NCBI GenBank assembly: GCA_016932955.1
Contig: JAFGBV010000221.1
Location: 1 to 5,067, forward strand
Origin: Anaerolineales bacterium
GTDB lineage: Bacteria > Chloroflexota > Anaerolineae > Anaerolineales > UBA4823
Direction: 5' to 3'
Length of the DNA: 5,067 nucleotides
Shown here: piece after piece, positions 1 to 5,067 of the stretch
Position numbering within the stretch: the stretch's first letter is position 1
Layout: each line of letters begins with the position of its first letter
Notes under the pieces: generated by a model
Databases searched by the model: none
Told to the model about the DNA's origin: nothing
What the model saw: the letters and a program-made list of their open reading frames with translations, nothing else
Program-made: the position numbers and the translations under genes

Positions 1-252
1 GCTCACCGCCATCATCAGTTTGCGGTTGTAGCGGTCCACCATGACCCCAGCCAAGGGGATCATCAGCAGGTAGGGCAGGATAAAGGCAGTCTGCATGATG
101 CCCAGGGAGGTGGCGCTGCTGGTCTGCTGGAAAACCCAGATGGACAGCGCAAAGCCGGTCATGCTAGAGGCCAGGATGGATACCGCCTGCCCCAGTAAGA
201 CGATGGTCAGGCCGAGCATACCCGCGGGACGGTGGAAAGTGCCGGAGTTCAT
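1..252 (-). CDS. MFS transporter, N-terminal part (runs off left edge)
   Basis: This is the first 84 codons of an integral membrane transporter of the major facilitator superfamily, read on the minus strand from an ATG whose complement is at 250-252. The reading frame stays open to the window edge. After a short cytoplasmic N-terminus (MNSGTFHRPAG), residues about 12-36 form a first hydrophobic helix and about 49-72 a second. These are followed by the loop motif GVMVDRYNRK (69-78), which matches MFS motif A (G-x3-D-R-x-x-R-K) between TM2 and TM3. The start is supported by GAGG six bases upstream of the ATG on the minus strand. The sequence resembles the MFS_3/EntS-like exporter branch, whose members export siderophores, macrolides or other small molecules. 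The substrate cannot be told from this fragment. It is transcribed divergently from everything else in the window. Confidence 0.88.
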   Translation of the reverse strand, partial: MNSGTFHRPAGMLGLTIVLLGQAVSILASSMTGFALSIWVFQQTSSATSLGIMQTAFILPYLLMIPLAGVMVDRYNRKLMMAVS

Positions 253-281
253 GGGTTACCTCATCTTCCAAGAGTCAGGAA

Positions 282-605
282 ATGAACGAACAAGTTTATG
301 TCGATTATATGGCAAAACAGAAGAAGTTGTCTGCTGTTTATCGGATGATGCGGACTTTGACACAATTAACCAGGGAACACGGCTTTCACAAGAATGGTTA
401 CAAGCAAGGTTTCCAGTGTTATCGCGAACCGCATGTGTTCTCCCAGCGGTGTGGCGATCTCCTGCTATGGCGTAGATTGCTTCTTCGGGCTTTCCCCCTC
501 ATCGCAATGCCCCCCAAAATCTCCTTGCAGGGGGTGGGGAAAGTAGGGCTTGACGACTTTGTTAAAGCCCTGGCCCAGGAATACAAGGTTCTGGCGAATA
601 ATTAA
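282..605 (+). CDS. Orphan small ORF, 107 aa, doubtful
   Basis: An open frame of 107 codons fills the gap between the divergent exporter and the DUF4256 gene. I do not recognise the product. The N-terminal half is basic and hydrophilic (e.g. MAKQKKLSAVYRMMRTLTQ). The middle (about 66-90) overlaps a C-tract/G-tract inverted repeat and reads as low-quality protein (LLLWRRLLLRAFPL). The C-terminus (GLDDFVKALAQEYKVL) looks more like real protein. AGGA lies only one base before the ATG, too close for a normal ribosome binding site, and the predicted exporter promoter overlaps the 5' end on the other strand. No signal peptide or clear membrane segment is evident. It may be a chance ORF, a decayed gene, or a real small protein upstream of DUF4256 (21-base gap). 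A second frame stays open across 253-475, which also argues against confident coding. Confidence 0.25.
   Translation: MNEQVYVDYMAKQKKLSAVYRMMRTLTQLTREHGFHKNGYKQGFQCYREPHVFSQRCGDLLLWRRLLLRAFPLIAMPPKISLQGVGKVGLDDFVKALAQEYKVLANN
304..333 (-). promoter_or_regulatory. Candidate sigma-70-type promoter for the MFS gene
   Basis: On the minus strand a perfect TATAAT (plus 304-309) lies 18 bases downstream of CAGACA (plus 328-333), which matches TTGACA at four of six positions. Initiation would fall near plus position 297, leaving a leader of about 45 bases that contains the GAGG ribosome binding site before the exporter ATG. The pair sits in the A+T-richer gap, inside the weak ORF 282-605. It was found by eye only. 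The hexamers and spacing are good, but this organism's promoter consensus is not known here. Confidence 0.4.
491..542. repeat. Nested C-tract/G-tract imperfect inverted repeat
   Basis: TTTCCCC (491-497) is the reverse complement of GGGGAAA (536-542). Inside it, CCCCC (511-515) pairs with GGGGG (530-534) across a 14-base loop. A 13-base unpaired stretch remains on the left arm. The pattern of pyrimidine C-runs followed by purine G-runs resembles dispersed intergenic palindromic repeats seen in some Chloroflexota and other genomes, here in degraded form. There is no trailing T-run on either side, so it is not a typical intrinsic terminator. It lies within the doubtful ORF 282-605 and weakens the case for that ORF being coding. 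Confidence 0.4.
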
Positions 606-626
606 AGCAAGAGGTAAAATAATCGT

Positions 627-1202
627 ATGAATACCATGAATAACAATAAAAAGGAATTATCACCAGAACAACGGGGAGAACTACTCAGCGCGTTGGCTGC
701 CCGTTTTGAGAAAAACATGAACCGCCATGAAGGCTTAGCATGGGCGCAAGTCCAGGCAAAGCTGGAAGCGAGCCCTGAAAAACTATGGTCGCTCCATGAA
801 ATGGAAAAAACTGGCGGCGAGCCGGATGTAGTTGAGGTTGATGAAAAGACAGGCGAATACATTTTTTATGATTGTTCCGCCGAAAGCCCTGAAGGCCGCA
901 GAAATGTGTGTTATGACCGTGAGGCGTGGGAGTCAAGGAAAGAACATAAACCAGGCAATAACGCCATGGATATGGCTGCTGCCATGGGCATTGAGCTGAT
1001 AACAGAAGAACAATATCGAGCGTTGCAAAAGCTTGGAAATTTCGATACGAAGACCTCGAGCTGGGTGAAAACACCTTCTAACATCAGGAAACTTGGCGGC
1101 GCCCTCTTTGCGGATCGCCGCTACGACCATGTTTTCGTGTATCACAACAGCGCGCCCTCTTACTATGGGGTAAGGGGGTTTCGCGGCTCGCTAAGGGTTT
1201 AA
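627..1202 (+). CDS. DUF4256 family protein
   Basis: A complete 191-residue soluble protein that I recognise as DUF4256 (PF14066) from near family-wide strings. These are LSPEQRGELL (11-20), RFEKNMNRHEGLAWA (26-40), TGGEPDVV (62-69), YDCSAESPEGRR (81-92), DMAAAMGIEL (105-114), FDTKTSSWVKTP (139-150), FADRRYDHVFVYHN (161-174) and the C-terminal RGFRGSLRV (183-191). Length and both ends match the usual family size of about 185 residues, so it appears intact. The family has no established biochemical function. There is no signal peptide or membrane segment. AGAGGT at 610-615 precedes the ATG by 11 bases, slightly long but acceptable; an ATG at 636 is the alternative start. Base composition (roughly 50% GC in sampled lines) is lower than in the cyclase gene downstream (60-72% in sampled lines), which may mean recent acquisition. 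It is followed by a 48-base gap and is not clearly an operon partner of the cyclase. Confidence 0.9.
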   Translation: MNTMNNNKKELSPEQRGELLSALAARFEKNMNRHEGLAWAQVQAKLEASPEKLWSLHEMEKTGGEPDVVEVDEKTGEYIFYDCSAESPEGRRNVCYDREAWESRKEHKPGNNAMDMAAAMGIELITEEQYRALQKLGNFDTKTSSWVKTPSNIRKLGGALFADRRYDHVFVYHNSAPSYYGVRGFRGSLRV

Positions 1203-1250
1203 AGATCATCAAGGATTCTAAGGGTTCATCCCCAGATCGGAGGCAGGGCT

Positions 1251-3869
1251 ATGGACGAGAACCTGGCGGGGACAATTACCTTTCTCTTTACGGATATCGA
1301 AGGAAGCACCCGGCTCTGGGAGGGTCACCCGGAGGCGATGAAGGGGGCGCTGGCCCGTCACGACCAAATCCTGCGCACCGTAATTGAAGCGAATGGCGGT
1401 CACATTTTCAAGACGATGGGGGATGCTTTTTGCGCCGCGTTTGGTGTCGCGCCAGATGCCCTGCAGGCGGCGTTGGATGCGCAACGCGGGTTGCAAGCCG
1501 AAGCCTGGGAGGGGGGCATTGAAGCCATCAGGGTGCGCATGGCTTTGCACACTGGCACGGTGCAGGCGCGGGAGGGTGATTATTTTGGCCCGCCGTTAAA
1601 CCGCGTCGCCCGGTTGCTGGCTGCGGCGCATGGCGGGCAGGTGCTGCTCTCCCTGGCGGCGCAGGAGTTGGTGCGCGATTGCCTGCCGCCCTCTGTCTCG
1701 CTGCGCGATATGGGATCGCACCGCCTGAAGGACCTGTTCCGCACGGAGCATATTTACCAGCTCATCGCCCCAGGCTTGCCCCAGGAATTCCCGCCGCTGC
1801 GTTCCCTTGATATCCACCAGACCAACCTGCCCGTCCAGCCCACGCCGTTCATCGGGCGCGAGCGCGAGCTAAGCGAGGTGGTCCACCTGATCCAGGGCGA
1901 AGATGTGCGCCTGGTCACATTAACCGGCCCCGGTGGGACAGGCAAGACGCGGCTTTTGCTGCAGGCCGCGGCAGACCTGTTGGAAGCCTACCCGGACGGG
2001 GTTTTCTTTGTTGATCTATCCCCGCTGCACGACTCCGGGTTGGTGATGCAGACCATCGCTGCGACCTTGGGTCTCCGGCCGCGCCAGGCGGCATCCGCGG
2101 CCGATGAGCTGGCGAGTTACCTGGCTGAAAAACGCCTCTTGCTGGCGTTGGACAACTTCGAGCAAGTCGTGGAGGCGGCTAAAGAGATCAGCCGCCTATT
2201 AGGTAGCATCCCCTCGCTCAAGGTATTAGCCTCCAGCCGGCGCGTACTGAACATTTACGGGGAGCACGAATACCCGGTGCCGCCGTTGAGCTTGCCTGAA
2301 CGCCGCCGCGGACAGACCGCCGCCAGCCTCTCGCAATACGAGTCGGTGGCGTTGTTCATCCAGCGCGCCAAAGCGACCAGGGCTGACTTTAAGATCACCG
2401 AGGAGAATGCCCCGGAGATCGCCGAAATCTGCCTGCGCCTGGAGGGGTTGCCCCTGGCGATCGAGCTGGCTGCAGCCCATAGCAAGATGCTCAAACCGGC
2501 TGCCATGCTTCAACGGCTGGAGGACCAGCTCAGGGCGTTGCGCAGCAGCCTGCAGGATATCCCCGCCCGGCAGCGTACCATGCGCGCTGCCATCGACTGG
2601 AGTTACGAGTTGCTCGAGGAGGCTGAAAAAACGCTGCTGGCGCGCCTGGGAGTCTTCCGCCACGGCTGGTTCCTGGATGCTGCGCAGGCGGTCTGTGCCG
2701 GGGAGGATCAGGATGTGTTTGACGGGCTGGAAGCGTTGCTCGATAAGAGCCTGATCCGCGAGATGGCCAGTGGGACCGGTGAGACCCGCTTTGTGATGCT
2801 GGAAGTGATCCGCGAGTACGCCGCCGAGAAACTCGGGGAAAGCGGCGAAGCCGCGGCGATTTGCGACCTCCACGCTGCCTATTACCTCCACCTGGCGGAG
2901 CAGCTTAGCGCCTGGGATCAAAAGCACTACGGGGATATCTTCACCGAAGAATTGGATAATCTCCGGGCGGCGATCGATTGGGCGCTCAAGACCTCCCGGC
3001 CCGCGCTGGCGGAGCAGATCATCTATTCCCTGTGGGGTGGACTGTTAACCTCTGGTTTTGCCCAGGAAACCCTGAATTGGATCGAACGCATCCTGGCTCA
3101 GAAGGAAGGCCTGGAAACAAAGGCGCTGGCGCGCGCCTGGCGAGTGGCTGGGGTTTGCAATTATCACCTTCATCGCTTTGAGGCTGCGCAGCGCTACTAC
3201 GAACAGGCGCTTCAGCTATGCCGGGAGACCGGCGACAAATCCGGGGAAGCTGCGAACCTTAACAACCTGGCAGTCAACGCCAGCGAAGTGTGGGGCGACT
3301 ATGAAAAAGCGCTGGCGCTCTACGAGCAAGCGCGGGCTTTGCATCATGAAGTGGGCAACAAGATTGGCATGGGTATTGCCCTGGGTAACCTGGCCGAGAT
3401 CTCTGCCGACCTGGGACGTGATAAGGCTGCGCTGGCCTATTGCCAGCAAGCGGTCCAGTTATTTGCGGAAATTTCGAGTTACCCCAACCTGGCATGGGTC
3501 AAGTCCAGTCTGGGGGGCCTGCTTGGCCAGAGGGGGGATCATGAGGGCGCGCGGCGATATCTTATGGAATCTGCCGCCATCTTTCAAGAATTCGGCATGG
3601 TCTTCTCAGGCTGGCTGGGTTGGTTCCTGAAGATGGCCTTGCTGGCTGCCGCTGAAGGGAAGGCCGAGCGCGCCGCGCAGTTACAGGGCGTCGTAGATGC
3701 CATCCAAGAAGAGAGTCTATTGCTCGCTGGGCAAGAATTGAAATCGCATAAAGAGCTTAAGGAGCAGCTCAAAGCCCTCCTGGGCGAGGCAGATTACCAG
3801 GCGGCGTGGGGGCGCGGGCGAAATTTCTCTGAAGAGCAGGCCATCTCCTTTGGAAAAAACCTGGATTAG
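1251..3869 (+). CDS. Adenylate cyclase-STAND ATPase-TPR signalling protein
   Basis: A predicted cytoplasmic signal-transduction protein of 872 residues. Residues about 6-172 are a class III nucleotide cyclase domain. Metal-binding aspartates are D15 (LFTDIEGST) and D58 (KTMGD). Adenine-selecting residues are K54 and D110, and transition-state residues are N117 and R121 (GDYFGPPLNRVAR). All six aligned catalytic positions are present, so cAMP synthesis as a homodimer is likely. After a linker, an NB-ARC/STAND-like ATPase begins at PTPFIGRERELSE (197-209). It has Walker A GPGGTGKT (226-233), Walker B LLLALDNFE (296-304), a sensor-like ASSRR (327-331) and GLPLAIELAAA (399-409). A winged-helix region follows (about 440-530; WSYELL, MLEVIREYAAEKL). 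TPR-like helical pairs occupy about 629-785. No C-terminal LuxR HTH and no membrane segment are present. GGAGG seven bases before the ATG fixes the start. The family is frequent in Chloroflexota and Actinomycetota; the input signal is unknown. Confidence 0.93.
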   Translation: MDENLAGTITFLFTDIEGSTRLWEGHPEAMKGALARHDQILRTVIEANGGHIFKTMGDAFCAAFGVAPDALQAALDAQRGLQAEAWEGGIEAIRVRMALHTGTVQAREGDYFGPPLNRVARLLAAAHGGQVLLSLAAQELVRDCLPPSVSLRDMGSHRLKDLFRTEHIYQLIAPGLPQEFPPLRSLDIHQTNLPVQPTPFIGRERELSEVVHLIQGEDVRLVTLTGPGGTGKTRLLLQAAADLLEAYPDGVFFVDLSPLHDSGLVMQTIAATLGLRPRQAASAADELASYLAEKRLLLALDNFEQVVEAAKEISRLLGSIPSLKVLASSRRVLNIYGEHEYPVPPLSLPERRRGQTAASLSQYESVALFIQRAKATRADFKITEENAPEIAEICLRLEGLPLAIELAAAHSKMLKPAAMLQRLEDQLRALRSSLQDIPARQRTMRAAIDWSYELLEEAEKTLLARLGVFRHGWFLDAAQAVCAGEDQDVFDGLEALLDKSLIREMASGTGETRFVMLEVIREYAAEKLGESGEAAAICDLHAAYYLHLAEQLSAWDQKHYGDIFTEELDNLRAAIDWALKTSRPALAEQIIYSLWGGLLTSGFAQETLNWIERILAQKEGLETKALARAWRVAGVCNYHLHRFEAAQRYYEQALQLCRETGDKSGEAANLNNLAVNASEVWGDYEKALALYEQARALHHEVGNKIGMGIALGNLAEISADLGRDKAALAYCQQAVQLFAEISSYPNLAWVKSSLGGLLGQRGDHEGARRYLMESAAIFQEFGMVFSGWLGWFLKMALLAAAEGKAERAAQLQGVVDAIQEESLLLAGQELKSHKELKEQLKALLGEADYQAAWGRGRNFSEEQAISFGKNLD

Positions 3870-3914
3870 TTTCTGAGAGGCTTTGAACTCGAATGGGCTT
3901 AAGAAAATCTCTGA

Positions 3915-3918
3915 GGAG
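3915..3918 (+). promoter_or_regulatory. Ribosome binding site deciding the GrpB start
   Basis: GGAG (within GAGGAG, 3913-3918) lies six bases before the ATG at 3925. The frame is open further upstream to a TTG at 3883, but that codon has GAGAGG only two bases ahead of it. The extra 14 residues also look unlike family N-termini, which begin close to the IIPYQSRWP segment. Confidence 0.7.
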
Positions 3919-3924
3919 ATCCCC

Positions 3925-4491
3925 ATGGTGGATATTATTCCCTATCAAAGTCGTTGGCCCGGCGAATTTCACCAGATTGCTTCCGTCCTGCGCAGGGGTT
4001 TGGGAGACCTGGCTTTGCGCATAGACCATATCGGCTCGACCTCGGTGCCTGGCCTGGCCGCCAAGGATGTGATGGATATCCAGATCACCGTCGCCGCCCT
4101 GGATCAGGCCTTGGACGCCGCCATGTCCGCCCTGGGCTATACTCGCCGCCTGGGAATCCAGCTTGATCACCGTCCCGCCGGCGTGGAAGTGCCCGATTCT
4201 GAATGGGAGAAGTGGAACTTTGACCCGCCGCCCGGTCAACGGCGCACCCATACCCATGTCCGCCTCCAGGGGCAGGCCAACCAGCGCTACCCGCTCCTGT
4301 TTCGGGACTACCTGCGCGCCCACCCTCCGACTGCGGAATCATATGCGGAATTAAAGCGTCGCCTGGCGCTGCACTTGCGCGACCCCGCCATGTACCCGGA
4401 AGTGAAAGACCCGGCGGTGGATCTCATTTACTGGGCGGCGCAAGAATGGGCGGCAGCCATTCACTGGCAACCAGGACCGTCAGATGGATAA
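3925..4491 (+). CDS. GrpB/UPF0157 family nucleotidyltransferase-fold protein
   Basis: A 188-residue soluble protein of the GrpB (UPF0157, PF04229) family, which has a nucleotidyltransferase-like fold. Its biochemical activity is not settled. Members occur alone or fused to dephospho-CoA kinase; here it stands alone at normal length. Diagnostic segments are IIPYQSRWPGEF (4-15), HIGSTSVPGLAAKDVMDI (35-52), with the GS pair and the acidic D48/D51, and WEKWNFD, RRTHTHVRLQ and LLFRDYLRAHP in the second half. The start at ATG 3925 is preferred over the upstream TTG because of the well-placed GGAG. The gene follows the cyclase stop by 55 bases on the same strand, with no visible terminator between, so cotranscription is possible. 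A functional link to the cyclase is speculative. Base composition matches the cyclase gene. Confidence 0.9.
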   Translation: MVDIIPYQSRWPGEFHQIASVLRRGLGDLALRIDHIGSTSVPGLAAKDVMDIQITVAALDQALDAAMSALGYTRRLGIQLDHRPAGVEVPDSEWEKWNFDPPPGQRRTHTHVRLQGQANQRYPLLFRDYLRAHPPTAESYAELKRRLALHLRDPAMYPEVKDPAVDLIYWAAQEWAAAIHWQPGPSDG

Positions 4492-4517
4492 TCTATATTT
4501 AGTTTGTCTTCTGCAAG

Positions 4518-4524
4518 AAGGAGG
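4518..4524 (+). promoter_or_regulatory. Strong ribosome binding site of the broken CAP gene
   Basis: AAGGAGG lies nine bases before an ATG at 4534, a near-ideal Shine-Dalgarno arrangement. The reading frame it serves codes for only 19 residues (MKNKKFLCCNSFVIPLTVF), ending at TGA 4591-4593. A five-base hairpin, CTTCT/AGAAG (4508-4512 with 4516-4520), partly overlaps it and may be chance. Confidence 0.55.
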
Positions 4525-4533
4525 GCAGCCAGG

Positions 4534-4772
4534 ATGAAAAACAAGAAATTTCTCTGTTGCAATTCGTTTGTGATACCTTTGACCGTATTTTGACCTTCTA
4601 TTCTCCCAATTGGAGTTGGCTGGCGGAGAACATCGCCGCTGGATATACCACCCCGAGCCAGGTCATGACCGGTTGGATGAACAGCACCGGGCACCGCAAT
4701 AATATCCTCTCCGCCTTTGGGAGCGGGTGCGTTGGTATCAACGCGGGTGAGGGCGCTCTTCCTGCGCTATAA
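4534..4772 (+). pseudogene. Truncated, frameshifted CAP/SCP-domain secreted protein
   Basis: This is a relic of a CAP (SCP/PR-1, PF00188) extracellular protein. The ATG at 4534, behind a strong ribosome binding site, opens a basic leader (MKNKKFL) like a signal-peptide n-region, but that frame stops at 4591. The recognisable CAP sequence is in another frame, open from 4503 to the TAA at 4770-4772. It reads NWSWLAENIAAGYTTPSQV and GWMNSTGHRNNIL, matching the conserved GENIAxG motif (first Gly here Ala) and the GHRxNIL motif in the second half of the domain. The first half of the domain, including its conserved histidine, is missing, and there is no start with a ribosome binding site in this frame. 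The tail after NIL is also short. The simplest reading is a deletion joining the leader to the C-terminal half out of frame. A sequencing indel alone would not restore a full domain. Family roles vary, and this copy is probably non-functional. Confidence 0.75.
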
Positions 4773-4779
4773 TTAACCC

Positions 4780-4784
4780 GGAGG
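4780..4784 (+). promoter_or_regulatory. Ribosome binding site of the FAD oxidoreductase
   Basis: GGAGG lies eight bases before the ATG at 4793, a standard spacing. It identifies this ATG as the start of the last gene in the window. Confidence 0.65.
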
Positions 4785-4792
4785 GTATCTCT

Positions 4793-5067
4793 ATGTCCAT
4801 TCGCGAACTGAAAACCGAACTCTTGATCGTCGGCGGCGGGCTGGGCGGCGTGGCGGCTGCCCTGGCTGCCCTGCGCCTGGGGCGGGAGGTCATCTTGAGC
4901 GAAGAGACCCCCTGGTTAGGCGGTCAAATGACCGCTCAGGCGGTGCCGCCCGATGAGCACCCCTGGATCGAAGAGACCGGCTGCACCCGGAGCTATCGAG
5001 CCCTGCGCGAGGGTATCCGCGATTACTATCGCCGCTTCTATCCTATGATCCAGGAAGTCAAAGCCGA
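4793..5067 (+). CDS. FAD-dependent oxidoreductase, N-terminal part (runs off right edge)
   Basis: The first 91 complete codons, plus two bases, of a flavoprotein of the FAD-dependent oxidoreductase family (PF12831-like). After an eight-residue lead, [18 protein letters not shown] (9-26) forms the Rossmann beta-alpha unit with GGGLGG (14-19), which binds the FAD diphosphate. The second strand, EVILSEE (32-38), ends in an acidic residue expected to hold the adenosine ribose. [10 protein letters not shown] (42-51) is the typical segment after it, close to the isoalloxazine pocket in related enzymes. [18 protein letters not shown] (67-84) follows, as in family members. No signal peptide is seen, so the protein is probably cytoplasmic. 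The substrate cannot be told because the rest lies outside the window. GGAGG eight bases upstream supports the start. The gene is separated from GrpB by the CAP relic and probably has its own transcript, though no convincing promoter is seen. Confidence 0.9.
   Translation, partial: MSIRELKTELLIVGGGLGGVAAALAALRLGREVILSEETPWLGGQMTAQAVPPDEHPWIEETGCTRSYRALREGIRDYYRRFYPMIQEVKA

Noticed and set aside
550..555. TTGACG resembling a -35 element for DUF4256
   Set aside because: No -10-like hexamer lies 16-18 bases downstream.
1191..1226. Nine-base direct repeat CTAAGGGTT (1191-1199 and 1218-1226), 27 bases apart
   Set aside because: Short and only two copies. One lies within the DUF4256 coding end, with no target duplication or mobile element between the copies.
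2226..2927. Long minus-strand open frame (233 codons)
   Set aside because: Lies wholly within the cyclase-STAND gene. The opposite strand of a GC-rich gene often stays open, and its translation shows no recognisable domain.
3883..3924. TTG at 3883 as an upstream start for GrpB
   Set aside because: GAGAGG lies only two bases before it, and the added residues do not resemble family N-termini. ATG 3925 has a well-placed GGAG.
3870..3924. Possible terminator between cyclase and GrpB
   Set aside because: Only a four-base TCTC/GAGA stem is visible, with no T-run.
3769..4323. Minus-strand open frame of 184 codons spanning the cyclase end and GrpB
   Set aside because: It crosses two well-supported plus-strand genes and has no recognisable motif.
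1251..4491. Cyclase plus nucleotidyltransferase-fold protein as a Pycsar- or CBASS-like defence locus
   Set aside because: The cyclase has adenine-type K54/D110 and a STAND-TPR body, not a compact Pycsar pyrimidine cyclase. GrpB is not a CD-NTase, and no effector (TIR, TM, nuclease or phospholipase) is encoded nearby.
4768..4773. Perfect TATAAT just upstream of the FAD oxidoreductase
   Set aside because: Transcription would begin at about 4780, inside or at the edge of the GGAGG ribosome binding site, and no TTGACA-like hexamer lies 16-18 bases upstream. It overlaps the end of the CAP relic and is probably chance.

Overview
The window looks like bacterial chromosome from a moderately GC-rich organism. 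The gene style suggests Chloroflexota, perhaps Anaerolineae-like: a very long class III cyclase / NB-ARC-type ATPase / TPR fusion, a GrpB-family protein, a CAP-domain secreted-protein relic and a FAD-dependent oxidoreductase. The taxonomic assignment is an inference from gene content and composition. No marker gene is present.

Layout: (1) 1-252, minus strand: the first 84 codons of a major facilitator superfamily exporter that runs off the left edge. (2) 253-626: a 374-base gap that is richer in A+T. It holds a plausible minus-strand promoter for the exporter, a weak orphan ORF (282-605) and a C-tract/G-tract inverted repeat. (3) 627-1202, plus strand: an intact DUF4256-family protein of unknown function. 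(4) 1251-3869, plus strand: an 872-residue signalling protein with an apparently active adenylate-cyclase-type domain, a STAND/NB-ARC-like ATPase core, a winged-helix region and C-terminal TPRs. (5) 3925-4491, plus strand: a GrpB/UPF0157 nucleotidyltransferase-fold protein, 55 bases downstream and possibly cotranscribed. (6) 4492-4792: the remains of a secreted CAP/SCP-domain gene. Its ribosome binding site and start are intact, but the leader is out of frame with the surviving second half of the domain. (7) 4793-5067, plus strand: the N-terminus of a FAD-dependent oxidoreductase that runs off the right edge.

The genes do not form an obvious single pathway. The cyclase-STAND protein is the functional centrepiece: a predicted sensor/switch that would couple TPR-mediated ligand or partner binding and nucleotide-driven conformational change to cyclic-nucleotide synthesis. 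The only plausible operon is cyclase-GrpB. I see no CRISPR array, tRNA, rRNA, insertion sequence or convincing intrinsic terminator. I do not see a complete undescribed system here. The items most worth a second look are the cyclase-STAND fusion, the broken CAP gene and the A+T-richer 253-1202 segment.
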